Source of the DNA: Macrobrachium rosenbergii
Taxonomy: Eukaryota; Arthropoda; Malacostraca; Decapoda; Palaemonidae
Assembly: GCF_040412425.1 (NCBI RefSeq)
Contig: NC_089742.1
Coordinates: forward strand, 73,511,125-73,575,124
Length of the DNA: 64,000 nucleotides
Reading direction: 5' to 3'
Positions 35,694 to 46,789 of the stretch are shown here, piece after piece. The notes beneath the pieces are model-generated. The model was not told the DNA's origin and did not search any database. It saw nothing but the letters and a program-made list of their open reading frames with translations. How positions within the stretch are numbered: the stretch's first letter is position 1; every line of letters starts with the position of its first letter. A program made the position numbers and the translations under genes.

Positions 35694-36260
35694 AATAAAT
35701 GAAAATCCCGTTGTATTTGGGAAATATATTAAAAACGTTAAAATTCATTAGTTTCAGGACCAACTGGTCTCCTCTTCAGGCGATTACAGAATAAAGTAAA
35801 AGATGGAAAGTTTCAAACGTTGAGAAAAAAAAAATAATGGCCACCTTCAGTCATTACCGAACTGCCACTATTAACATTGAACAACCTGACAATATTGTTA
35901 AGATAGGCTGCTTGAATTACATATTAGGACAACAAACCGGCAAACTTATAGTTGCCACCAATTAGGTTGAAATTGGGCACTGCCCTAATGAGGGCAGCTT
36001 CAGCTATCTCCTTTTCTGTGTATTGTTTGTTTTAATTAATAATTTTGTCAGGTCGCTGAATATTCAACAGTTGTTATTTATAGTGTCGGTTCGGTAACGA
36101 CCAAAGGTGGCTTGTTATATTTTTTTTCTTTCTTTCTTAACATTTGTAGCTTTTCCTTTTTGTATTTTATCATCATCAGAACAGGAGACCAGTTGGTCTT
36201 GAAACTGTAGCAATTTTAACGTTTTTAATATATTTCCTAAATACAACGGGGTTTTATTTA
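35694..36260. mobile_element. large foldback, probably head-to-head PLE termini
   Basis: Arms of about 210 bp (35694-35905 and 36040-36260) are inverted. Both contain TTAAAAACGTTAAAATT, GACCAACTGGTCTCCT, a GTTTC and a GCCACCTTNNGTCATTACCG-type block. On the minus strand the left arm reads CTGAAGA, a stem around CCAGTTGG, then TGAAAC, the order of hammerhead core blocks. The right arm has lost CTGANGA. Assignment to PLE rests on this motif and is moderate. Confidence 0.55.
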
Positions 36261-36487
36261 ATCAAGAGAAAAATCTCCAACGATGGAAAAGAAAAACATC
36301 GCTGATACATATCAGATAATGTAAAATGGTAACACTTAACACATTAATTTATTATAACTCTACCTCAAGCCAAAATCTCGATAAGGTAGCCCTACTTACA
36401 TTACGAGTATATATATAGTCGCAATAAAATTAATTCAAGGGACAGTTCGCCTTCCGATCTAACTGGGGCCACGATATTCACTAGTCC

Positions 36488-36790
36488 CCGTATGGGGGTA
36501 GGGCCGTCAACGTACCTCACGTGGTGCATTGTAGGCATTACTTAAAGGTCTTGGCGGTGTCCCTTCGACCCCTAGCTGTAACTTTTCATTCCTTTTACTG
36601 TATCTCCGTTCATATTCTCTTTATTACATCTGACTCCCCACCCTCTCTAACAAATGTTCCATAGTGCAACTGCGAGGTTTTCCTCCTGTTACACCTTTCA
36701 AACCTTCTTACTGTCAATTTCTCATTCAGCGCTGAATGACCTCATAGGTCCCAGTGCCTGGCCTTTGGCCTAAATTCTATATTCTATTCT
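36488..36790 (-). mobile_element. family B retroposon, copy B8, full length, reverse
   Basis: Left edge CCGTATGGGGGTAGG is the element 3' end. The right edge is CCTAAATTCTATATTCTATT. No clear TSD. Confidence 0.92.
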
Positions 36791-38107
36791 GCTCTGATAG
36801 TCAAGAGTCGACAAAGAGCTTATTTAGTGCAAAAACCTCACAAATTGAGGGTTCCAAGCTAGCTAACGTCCCCATGATGACGTCTCTGGAGCCACAGAGA
36901 GTGAGCAAAATTTGCAAAGACAAGCCGTCAAGCGTCGAGCCAGTATTCTGTTGTTATTAATCAATCTTTGGGTGGTTTAGCAAGCGTTAGTTTTCCCTGT
37001 CACTCCTAAAACATGATGTACAATAAATGTAATAGCATTTTACAGTAAAGACGAAATTTTATCCTCAGAATTCTTGGATACATCTAGCCAAGTCCTCCGA
37101 AGACACAGCTCTGATCATGATCTCTCTTTCAAGAAGACAACTCATAACTTTCTGATTCTTTCCTCTTTCGCCCCTCGGTACTGTGAAAAAATTGGATAGA
37201 AGGAATGTCACTTATCACAAACACCAACTTGAACTAATTCGGTTTAATTGCACGATTGTTTAACTACGTTTAACTATCTGCGGCAAATTTGGAACTTCGT
37301 TGCTGACAGAAAATCTTCTGGAATATAAGATGAAGTCACGCTGCTTCTCAAAGGTTTGAGCTTATCATGAATATAAAATATTTCCGATAACGAAAGTACA
37401 TCGGCCTTTACTTCTCTAATGTACAACAGTAGAGCTTACTGCAAGTAACCCATCAGGACGTCTTCTGGAATCTGTTTCAAATTTGGGTAAAAGGTCTATA
37501 TATTTGTAACGCGTTCAAATTTCGGCGAGAGCAAAGATCTTCATTGTGTACATAAGGGTATATCGTCATCAACCAGTATCACGCTATTCGCACTGGTACC
37601 TTATATTCAAGCTAAATTCAGATTTTTCTTCAAGCATTCAATTTATAATGTTAAACTATCCTATCACAACAATAATGTAACTAAATATACTGCAAGATCA
37701 ACCAGAAGACTGAACCAAATCAGAAACGGATGCTTTCGTGTATATTTAAAATCCTATCTTCAGCGTAATCAGGTTGTCGCATGAAAAAATGAGACAACTG
37801 AGATATGTCACAATTAAAACCTTGGCCTACATTTTCCCCAGTCATCAAACCGCTAACCCATCTTTCTTTTCTGTTTGTCAAGGATTACCTAATCAGTAGC
37901 AAGTTGAAGCTGACAGTTTCATTATCGACAGAACACTTACATACATATTATCGTGGATTTATGAAGTACATTCATACATATACATACACACACACACACA
38001 GACATTACCTGACCAACCCAGCACTGCCAGGGAAAACTCTGAATGACAGCTGATCATTTACCATAGAAAGGAAGTAACGTGTGGTGTGGTTTTGATTAGC
38101 ATGTCCA
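36791..38107. other. unassigned stretch
   Basis: No gene or repeat family recognised. A short (CA)n lies at 37986-38000. Frames at 36754-36960 and 37805-38053 have no motif. Confidence 0.4.
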
Positions 38108-38592
38108 TGCTAAACCTAAACACCCCCTAAATCGAAACATAACCCCCACTAAACCTAAACACACACCCAACTAAACCTAAGCACAACCCCACTAAACCAA
38201 AACACACCCACACTAAACCTAAACACACCCCCACTAAACCAAAACGCATTCCCACTAAACCTAAACACATCATCCACTAAACCTAAACAACCCTCCCAAC
38301 AAACCTAAACACACCCCACTAAACCAAAATACACCCCACTAAACCTAAACACCCCCTCTCACCAAACCTAAACACACCCCAACTAAACCTAAACACATCA
38401 CCCACTAAATCTAAACACCCCTCCCACCAAACTTAAACACACGTCCACTAAACCTAAACACACACCACCCACTGAACCTAAATGCAGCCCCCCAAGCCTA
38501 AACACACCCCAACTAGACCTAAACACACCCCCACTAAACCTAAACACATCCCCTGCGAAACCTAAACACAAACCCCGACTAAACCTAAACAC
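38108..38592. repeat. telomere-like ~20-bp minisatellite
   Basis: About two dozen variant units of the form CTAAACCTAAACACACCCCA. Read on the minus strand this is TTTAGGTTTAG separated by GTGGGGTG-type spacers, close to the arthropod TTAGG telomere repeat but interspersed. The unit length varies between roughly 18 and 24 bp. A 73-codon minus frame through it is a repeat translation. Confidence 0.93.
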
Positions 38593-38717
38593 AAACTTTG
38601 ATACAGAAGTATTAATCACAGTAAAAAAAAAGCATGAAAATGTTTCTAAGGTCTCGAGTACATGAAATGAGGTATGATAAACCTGTACAGTTTATTTATC
38701 ACATTAGTTTCAAAGAG

Positions 38718-38763
38718 AAGGGGGAAGGGGGATGAGGAAAGGGGAGGGAGGTTGGGGTACGGG
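38718..38763 (+). other. G-rich tract with G-quadruplex potential
   Basis: GGGGG-AA-GGGGG, then GGGG-A-GGG-AGGTT-GGGG-TAC-GGG at 38741-38763. The last four runs meet the usual G3+N1-7 pattern. No adjacent gene. Confidence 0.6.
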
Positions 38764-38887
38764 CCTGAAACCTACGCGAAAACCTTCTTGGGGGTCAAAT
38801 GAGGGCTGCGTGCAAAATTTTGTCTAGATCAGTCAACAGTTAGGATTTTTATAGAGCGCAAGTTTACATAGTTCCATTTACTAAAAT

Positions 38888-39140
<253 letters not shown>

Positions 39141-39391
39141 TATATATATACATACAGGGTGTTTCGAAATTAGAGGCCCCCCCTCTACATCATAAACTAA
39201 AATTGATATGTACAAAAACAAAAGTAATTTAGAACGGGTATTTATTTAAGTTTCTCTCGGAGTATTTAATATTTTGTGTGGCCTCCATCTGCCTGTACCA
39301 CAGCCTGCATTCTTGAGGAGTATGATTTCAGCAAATCGCAAAAAAGCTGAGACTCAAACTCCATTTCCCTGAGCACTTCGGTCACCTCTCT

Positions 39392-40526
39392 TTACAGGTC
39401 GTCGAGGCTTGGTATACCATCATAGTTCACTGTGTGCACTTCAACACGATCCTTTAAGATACTACCAATGTTTTCACACACATTAAGGTCAGGGGAGCTA
39501 CCTGGAAATTCTCTTGACGAGAAGAAATCGATACCACTGTTTTGAAGCAGCTCCTGTGTCTGAAGAGCCTTGAAACATGGTGCCTTATCATGCAAAAATG
39601 TGACTTCAACAGATAACACATTTTCAGGATCTTTGAGGAAAGGAAATACTCCATCAGTAAGCCCAGTTTCTCTGAAGTATTCGCCATTCCATGACTGTCC
39701 TTTTTCTTTGATGATCCACATTAACCTTTTGGCTGTGAAACAGAAAAATTCCCAAACATTCAGGAAATTTCACAACTTGGCGATAGTGGACGTCATCGCT
39801 GATATCATCCAACTTTGCAGCCCAAATAATGTAATTTTTATGATTTGCTTCCTGACTGTGTAAATGAAGAATTCATCTGATGCAGCAACATGGAGAAAGT
39901 CAGTTTCATCCCAGTCTTTAAGAAATGAACCACAAAACCATGCACGGTCTTCTCTCTGTTGCTAAGTGATGTTGGGCTTGCTGATAACATGAAATGGCTT
40001 GATATCAGATTCTTTCAACTACTATATACAGCACTATAACTTCATCTGATGCGGTAACATGGAGAAAGTCAGCTTCATCCCAATCTTTAAGAAATGAACC
40101 ACAAAACCATGCACAAGCTTCTCTCTGTTGCTAAGTGATGTTGGGCTTGCTGATAACATGAAATAGCTTGATACCAGATTCTTTCAACTCACAATATACA
40201 GCACTATAACTTCTCTTCTTGCCCCTTTTTGTTTCTAGTTCAAGCGCCAATTTACGTATAGACTTTCTTGGTCTACCCACTGCCTCAGCTATGATGTCTT
40301 TTGACTCCTGAAAAAGGACTTCAGGCCTTCCAAGATTCGCACTCTTTTCACGATGACAGTCATATGGATTTTTGTTCCAGTTTCTTTTAACAAAGGATTC
40401 ATCTCTTTTAGTGTATTTAGCTATCCAGGAACATGAAATGAAGGATGCGCCAGCATCCTTGGCCTCTCTGAAGGTTATAGCCCGGATTCAGTCAATCCAT
40501 CTGATTTCCTCCGAGTCGTTAGCCAT
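39392..40526 (-). pseudogene. Tc1/mariner transposase pseudogene
   Basis: From an ATG at 40526 the frame reads a helix-turn-helix-type N-terminus with a GRPRKSIRKLALELE segment (linker region) and two in-frame stops. The first catalytic Asp region is ASDEFFIY (about 39880). After a frameshift, the open part (39721-39392) has FLHDKAPCFKA with the second Asp and SPDLNVCEN with Glu, 37 residues apart. That spacing is D,D37E, as in the ITmD37E group known from mosquitoes. The duplication repeats the segment before the first Asp. Not functional. Confidence 0.85.
39872..40210. repeat. 169-bp tandem duplication inside the mariner
   Basis: TTCATCTGATGCNGNAACAT starts each unit. Both contain AAGAAATGAACCACAAAACC and TTGGGCTTGCTGATAACATG. 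Units differ at about ten sites. Confidence 0.9.
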
Positions 40527-40716
40527 GGCTGTATCTAACTCCGTCACTCAGTCTGAAAATACAAGAAATGTAAAATGAAAACTAGCTTAATAGAAAATTA
40601 AAATAATGTACTTGTAGATAGGCTATAGCAGAAAACTTCATAACTTTCCATTTGTTCTGTGGAGGAGGGGCCTCTAATTTCGAAACACCTGGTATATAAT
40701 GTTCACTTCTTTGATA

Positions 40717-40718
40717 CG

Positions 40719-40799
<81 letters not shown>

Positions 40800-40817
40800 T
40801 CAGAATTTTAATAATGG

Positions 40818-40899
<82 letters not shown>

Positions 40900-40931
40900 G
40901 TATATATATATGATCTATTATTAAAATTCTG

Positions 40932-40978
<47 letters not shown>

Positions 40979-40985
40979 CATTATA
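40717..40985. repeat. palindromic compound microsatellite
   Basis: (AAT)n, then CAGAATTTTAATAATGGATC, (AT)n with short (AC)n, GATCTATTATTAAAATTCTG and (ATT)n. The two non-repetitive blocks are reverse complements and the outer tracts are complementary, so the 270 bp forms one inverted repeat. Confidence 0.95.
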
Positions 40986-41167
40986 TTATATTGCACAAAA
41001 CGAGTAAACATTTCAGTGGAAGAAGCCTGAAAGTCCATCAACTTGCAGAGGGGCGTTTGCATAGAAAGGAATACACATTTGCGAAATGAGAGAAAATTGA
41101 AGCCGGCTGACGGATAAGACAAAACGTCAAAACAGATAAATATATATATAGGCATGAAAAACAGTAT

Positions 41168-41512
41168 AAACAAATAAAAGATGCACCTAAGTTTCTTGGG
41201 CGCAATCGAGTTTTCTGTACAGTGCATAAGCCGTGGCCCATGAAAGTCAGCCACGGCCCGGTGGTGGGGTGTGTTCTCGGCGCCTATGGCGGTGCCAGAC
41301 GCACGATCATGGCTAACATTTTAGTATAAAATTAAAACTGCTGATGCTAGAGGGCTGCAATTTGGTATGTTTGATGATTGGAAGGTGGATGATCAACATT
41401 TCAATTTGCAGCCCTCTAGCTTCAGTAGTTTTTAAGATCTGAGGGCAGACAGAAAAAGTGCGGAGAGACAGATAAAACCATGTAAATAGTTTTCTTTTAC
41501 AGAAAACCAATA
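41168..41512 (+). mobile_element. family A element, copy A15
   Basis: Leader AAACAAATAAAAG, diverged 5' hairpin (GCACCTAAG/CTTGGGCGC), shortened 22-bp region, central hairpin at about 41336-41432, GAGACAGATAAAACC and 3' hairpin. No gene recognised in 41513-41903. Confidence 0.92.
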
Positions 41513-41903
41513 AGAAAAAGTGTAACTGTGCACAACCATTTAAAGAAATGATACGTCCTCTGTCATACTTATGTAAATTGACATCAGCAATGCTGCAAGA
41601 ACGACCATTCCACATTTTGCAGTAAAGTGACTGAAAGACCAATATCCTGCAAAGCAAGCCACGCTCCCCAGACGTTAGTGGCAGTTCTCGTGAAAAAGAT
41701 CTCTTGAAAGAGGGCCAAATTAGACGCCTTTCAGCAACAGTTTGAACCATGACCGCCATTTTTGAGGAAAAGACAACTACCATTTTCACAAATCTTGCCC
41801 AAGAGGAAACTTACCGGGAGGCTGCAGATATGCAGTTGGGAGAAAATTATCCAATGTATCTAATATGACTAGCTAAAAATAAAAAAAAAAAATAAAAAAA
41901 AAA

Positions 41904-42290
41904 AGACGTAAAAATGCGCCGATTTTTCTTCGACGCAATCGAGTTTTCTGTGCAGCGTATAATGCTGCATGAAACTCTCAGCCACAGCCCACGAAAATCT
42001 CAGCAGCGGCCAATGAAAATTTCAGCCACGGACGGTAGTGGCCTGTGTTCTTGGCACCTATAGCGGTGCCAGAAGCACGATCATGGTTAACTTTAACCTT
42101 AAATATATTAAAAACTACAGAGGCTAGAGGGCTGCCGTTTGGTATGTTTGATGATTGGAGGGTGGATGATCAACAACCAATTTGCAGCCCTCTAGCCTTA
42201 GTAGTTATTAAGATCTGAGGGCGGACAGAAAAAGTGCGGACGGACTGACAAATAGCCAACTCAATAGTTTTCTTTTACAGAAAACTAAAA
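41904..42290 (+). mobile_element. family A element, copy A16
   Basis: Follows an A-rich run. 5' hairpin weakened (GCGCCGATT/CTTCGACGC), three 22-bp units, central hairpin at about 42110-42208, perfect 3' hairpin. Confidence 0.93.
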
Positions 42291-42608
42291 GCAGGTCGGA
42301 CGCACGCCGTACTGACCACTATGTCAATAGAGGTTTGTGTGGGAAGGTTTTCTAATGCTGTTTTAGTCGTGCTATGTGGAAGAGTTAATGGGATGGGGAG
42401 TCAGAAACTGTTTACAGCCCATGGCCAAAGCAAATAACAAAAGGGAGAAAGATTTAAAATGTGTTTGTCAACAGCCCCTTTCTTAAGGGTTATATCTGTA
42501 ACGAAAAACAAACGGTATGAACAGTTTCAAGATTGAACTGCGCAAATAATCATTGAATTACACAACCACGGTTTGAGAAACGGCAACCAGAGAGCTGAAA
42601 CAGTACCT

Positions 42609-42611
<3 letters not shown>

Positions 42612-42673
<62 letters not shown>
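42612..42673. repeat. (GA)n microsatellite
   Basis: Pure tract. The flanks 42291-42611 and 42674-42988 contain no recognised feature. Confidence 0.97.
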
Positions 42674-42675
<2 letters not shown>

Positions 42676-42984
42676 CTTTGTGTTATTAATGAAATGAACT
42701 GCCTAAGATTCAATCCTATTGACTAGGGACCCGAAAGACGGAGAAACTTGAGTGAGAAAGCAGAATTCCAAACATGTATCAAAACTGGCTAATCATTTGT
42801 TCAACAGCTGACTTCTTACCTCATCTTTCGATTCCCATTCTCTTCTCAATGTCACAAGACAGCTACATTCTCTCTTCTCTACAGGTCCAATTTCAACGTT
42901 GCATACGTCATGTTGCCTTTTACCACATTCATTAGGAGCAAATCATTGATCACGGATTGGACAGCTCCGACAACTGCTTTCTTC

Positions 42985-43146
<162 letters not shown>

Positions 43147-43313
43147 TATTTGGGCATATTTTCTCTCGTTTGCAATTTCTACTAAAATCTACGGCACTGT
43201 TTGCAGACTACCTTTTTATCTAGAAACTGAATCTGTTTTAGCTTCATTTTCTCTACAGGTAAACTTCTCGGGAATAAAGAAAGATTATTCACGTTTGCTT
43301 TCTTTTAATTCTT

Positions 43314-43361
43314 ATAGTCGACGGCCCGTTTCCTCTCTTATCGGCAACATCTTCAGGATTA
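43314..43361 (-). ncRNA. degraded hammerhead-ribozyme-like motif in PLE2
   Basis: Minus strand: CTGAAGA (fits CUGANGA), a poorly paired stem II region, GAAAC, short stem III CGG-G-CCG, GTC, then GACTAT. Core blocks match PLE1 in order and spacing, but stem II is decayed, so activity is unlikely. Confidence 0.45.
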
Positions 43362-43622
43362 AATTGCAAATTTACATAAGCAGTATTTATTACAACATGC
43401 GGACATAAGAGCTAATCTTGAAACGTAATGTATGACTTTACTGAAATGATGAATTTCTATTGGTCGTCGGGTCTCAATCTGTCACTCATAGTCTGTGCGG
43501 TAGCATGGGCATTTCTGGTGCTCGGTAGGACACACCCTATGTAATGGCGTGCAAACAAGGGCGTGATTTCCGTCCTGGCCGATAGTTTTGATTTGCTCCA
43601 CTACCGGTATTTTCTCCAGTAT

Positions 43623-43908
43623 CCGGCTCCTCATTGGATGGGTCGATATCGTACTCGGCTAGCACTCTCCTGGGCCCGCGTTCGATTCTCCGACCGGCCA
43701 ATGAAGAATTAGAGGATTTTATTTCTGGTCATAGAAATTAATTTCTCGGTATAATGCGGTTCGGATTCCACAATAAGCTGTAGGTCCCGTTGCTAGGTAA
43801 CCAATTGGTTCTTAGCCACGTAAAATAAGTCTAATCCTTCGGGCCAGCCCTAGGATGGCTGCTAATTATCTCAATGGTATGGTTAAACTAAGGTATACTT
43901 AACTTTTC
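43623..43908 (+). mobile_element. family C tRNA-derived SINE, copy C1, inside PLE2
   Basis: The tRNA-like head carries box B GTTCGATTCTCCG (about 43680). The body has GAAATTAATTTCTCGGTATA, GATTCCACAATAAGCTGTAG, CCCGTTGCTAGGTAACCAAT, GGTTCTTAGCCACGTAAA and CTTCGGGCCAGCCC. It ends GGTTAAACTAAGGTATACTT. TSD TTCTCCAGTAT (43612-43622) and TTCTCCCGTAT (43909-43919). PLE coding sequence continues on both sides. Confidence 0.92.
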
Positions 43909-44611
43909 TTCTCCCGTATTCAGGAGTGTTCCGTTGCTCGTTTCTCCCTCCGGACTTTCACAGATGTCTTGTGGTTCCCTTGAAGAATGGAGGATGAAGT
44001 CCGTGTTCCTTTGAATGTTTAATGCAAGCCGTTGTTAGTTTATTCTTACGGCTTTTGCTATTTGCAATCTCTGAAATCAAGCATCTCTAAGCACGATCTC
44101 TGTGCCTTCCAGTGATTCTTCCAGTGTTGGTTTACAGTCACAGGCGTCTACTTAATGTTGGAATACAGTCCCTAGGTTGCAGTGAGCCTGCAGCTGTCGT
44201 CGTAGAGTGGTAGTGGTGCGACCTATACGGCAATTGCTAAGGGCCTGACATGTCCCTTTGATACATTTAAACTTTTATGTATGTTGGTCGACTCCCACAT
44301 CTCTCCACAGGGGTCGGTGCTATTCCGCGGTGTCCGGTCAATTCGACCCGGGAAATTCGTTGTCGGCTAATTTGCCCCCGGAAAGTTCGTCGTTGGTCAA
44401 TTCGTTGTCAAGTCATTTCATCGACAGTCAATTCGTCGAGATGATAGAAAAAGGGAAAAACATGTATCTGTATTTAAAAACGTTCAAATCAAGAAGCCAG
44501 TGATCATTATAGACATTAAAAATAAAATTTAAGATTGTGAGCAATTGCTTTTAGAAAATTAATTTTTGGGCTTGAACCATATTTTTCTATGACATTTTTT
44601 TATACGTATGT

Positions 44612-45909
44612 TCATATCTCTGTACTTTTTCTTTCTCTTCGGATAAATTTCTGCAATTTGGCACTTGCACTGGCAAACCTTTCCTCACATTTAAGCACAT
44701 CAATGAGTTTCCAAATATTTGGATAGCTAATATTCACTGTGTGTTTCAGCGCGCCGTGGAAGGCTTTATTTGTAATAGGCAATGCCCAACAAACATCGAT
44801 CCCATACATTCCATATAGTTAATGGAAAGGGAGGTTCAAGGCGTCGCGTCATTTGTCCTCTTCCTCTAGGTGGTCCAATATCATTATTTTCAAAATAGAA
44901 TGCAACAGACTGTGGAATATCATCATCATCATCTTCTGCAAGTTGTTCATATCCATCTATAACATCATCAACCGGCAGGAAGGCAAATGCAACAAAACAG
45001 CGCATTTTTTTATTATTAAAACTATTGTCTTCGTGATATCTGCATTTCAGTCCTCCTTGGACAATATGCTTGTACACGTTTTTGTCCTAAATGAAACAGG
45101 CAGCATGACAAAATCGACCCAGGAAACGATTCCAGAAATCCATTATGGGCTGCTTTTTCGAAATCCATAAGTTATATTTTCAGGACCATCATTCTGCAGT
45201 AATTCATTCATTTTGCCAAAAAGTCTACTGCATGTGTTTTAACTTTTGTCAGAGAGCAATGCGAACAATCGTGGGACATTCAAAATATTAATTGAATGTG
45301 CACTACATATAACTGAAAAAATAGGCTAGAGCAGCACTTGAATGTTCCATCTGCCGCCCAGTTCTTGGTATTGTTTTAACTGTCGAAGTGCTTCGTCACT
45401 TGCAAATATTAATATTCGCTTTGAATCTTCCATCCCACTGTCATATTGCAAAAACTTTTCATCATTGTCAAGGCAGGAGTATTCACTCGGAATGGAAAAC
45501 CCAACATTTGTAAGTGGGGTAGAGGGATAGCTGGAATCAGCTTGCCTGCAATGTCTAATATTCCTATTAAGCTGTGCAAACGGAGGTATTTTCGACAATG
45601 TACAGTCATTTAAATTGTCAACTTCACTAGCGACAACTAAATATTTGAAACCGTGATCCTTGCATTTACATCTGCAGCAGTTGAAGCGTGATTATGGATC
45701 CCAATTTTCTTAAGCTCTTTATAGTCTTCATCTGTAAGAAGTCTCGCCTTGCACGCATGTTTTTCGCATCTCCAGTACATCGTAGACCCATCAGCATTGT
45801 TTATTTTTTGTGTATATATAATTTCCTTGATCGACCACTTTGTTTTTTCCCTTCTCTTAAAGTTATGGTCTTGTAGGTAGCCATGTTGGTCAGTAGACGT
45901 ACTGAACAA
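44612..45909 (-). pseudogene. MULE transposase with N-terminal FLYWCH finger, frameshifted
   Basis: N-terminus (45909-45637): FLYWCH-type zinc finger with TMYWRCEKHACKARLLTD and downstream HNH. Middle (45598-45326): FAQLNRNIRHCRQAD and DSKRILIFASDEALRQLKQ, the block before the first catalytic Asp. Then FGKMNELLQNDGPE, MDFEKAAHNGFLESFPGS (about 45169) with the second acidic site, and CCLFHLGQ. C-terminus: MRCFVAFAFLPVDDVIDGYE, a DDDDD run, TIWNVWDR, and PNIWKLIDVLKCEE (about 44705). At least three frameshifts. The first Asp segment (DGTFK type) is damaged. DNA-cutting role is known for the family but lost here. Confidence 0.88.
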
Positions 45910-46119
45910 ATCTAACTCGATTTGCTGTTATTTTTTCTAAAAAAAATTTTCCTATCTACAACTGTCCAGCGAAAATTTTAGTTCTAAAGTGATTGTTCAA
46001 AACTTTTGCCCGAAAATTGCATTTACGGTATTTTCTCCTTCATTTCCGTGTCTTGGGGAGGAATTACCTGACGATGAATTGACCTGGCGACGAAGTGACC
46101 AACGACGAATTGTCCAGGG

Positions 46120-46410
46120 ATTGAATACAGAATTTAGACCAAAGGCCAAGCACTGGGACCTGTGAGGTCATTCAGCGCTAAAACTGAAACTGACAGTAAA
46201 AGGTTTAAAAGGTGCACAAGAAGGAAAACCTCGCAATTGCACTATGAATCAATTGTTAGGAGAGGGTGGAAAGTAAGATGGAAGAAAGAGAATATGAAAG
46301 GAGGTGCAGTAAAAGAAACGAAAGGGGTTGCAGCTAGGGGCCGAAGGCACTCTGCAAAAAACCTCTAGTAATCCCTAGAGTGCACCGCACGAGATGCACT
46401 GACGGCACTA
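46120..46410 (+). mobile_element. family B retroposon, copy B9, inside the MULE right TIR
   Basis: From GAATACAGAATTTAGACC to GCACTGACGGCACTA. MULE TIR sequence continues on both sides (AACGACGAATTGTCC on the left, CCGGGGACAAATTAAT on the right). TCCAGGGA and TCCGGGGA at the junctions may be a short TSD. Confidence 0.93.
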
Positions 46411-46744
46411 TTTTCCGGGGACAAATTAATCGACGACGAATAGACCAGGGACGAACTGTCCTAGCATCCATTCCGTATTACGAGGCTGCTGACAAGTTCA
46501 GACGCAGTAGACTCGTAATTGAACACATTCGTTACGATTTGTAGGTGTGGCACTGTTGCCAATTATCCTTCTCATGACCCTGACCTTAAACTGGCTGTGA
46601 TGCCCCCAGGTCTTGGGGTAAGCAGCCTCATTCCAAAAAGACTTGCAAAGAATAGGAAAGCTTGCTTCCTCTGCAAGCTACATACTGTATGGCTGAAATG
46701 TATTGATTATATAAATATAAAAATTTACGTACTATATACATCTA

Positions 46745-46755
46745 TATATAAAAAT

Positions 46756-46789
<34 letters not shown>

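Larger units (their letters stand above)
39155..40692 (-). mobile_element. Tc1/mariner element (D,D37E spacing), near full length, decayed
   Basis: TIRs CAGGGTGTTTCGAAATTAGA (39155) and, in reverse from 40692, CCAGGTGTTTCGAAATTAGA extend about 28 bp with two or three mismatches. TA flanks both ends (39153-39154, 40693-40694). Total length 1538 bp. The transposase lies on the minus strand. A 169-bp internal tandem duplication (39872-40040, 40041-40210) inflates it. Confidence 0.92.
43165..44258 (-). mobile_element. Penelope-like element (PLE2), 3' end, interrupted by a SINE
   Basis: Same order as PLE1 on the minus strand: coding end with RLQIAKAVRIN, QRLALNIQRN and FILHSSREPQDICE (about 44190-43925), trailer, hammerhead-like motif (43361-43314), then the start of a second unit. 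A 286-bp SINE (43623-43908) splits it. In-frame stops are present. Confidence 0.75.
44328..46463 (-). mobile_element. Mutator-like element (MULE) with ~100-bp TIRs
   Basis: Terminal regions (44328-44430 and 46065-46463 minus the B9 insertion) are inverted copies sharing TAATTTGNCCCCGGAAA, TTCGTCGTTGGTCA and repeated GACGAATTG motifs. The ends are CGGTGTCCGGTCAATTCG on the left and TAGGACAGTTCGTCC on the right strand. The left flank GCTATTCCG and right flank TCCATTCCG could be a decayed 9-bp TSD. It encodes a FLYWCH/MULE transposase on the minus strand. Confidence 0.82.

Noticed and set aside
38398..38619. Gly/Phe-rich repetitive 73-codon protein
   Set aside because: Translation of the telomere-like minisatellite on the minus strand.
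44258..44503. 81-codon plus-strand frame across the MULE left end
   Set aside because: It overlaps the repetitive TIR (GACGAATTG-type motifs), which stays open by repetition.
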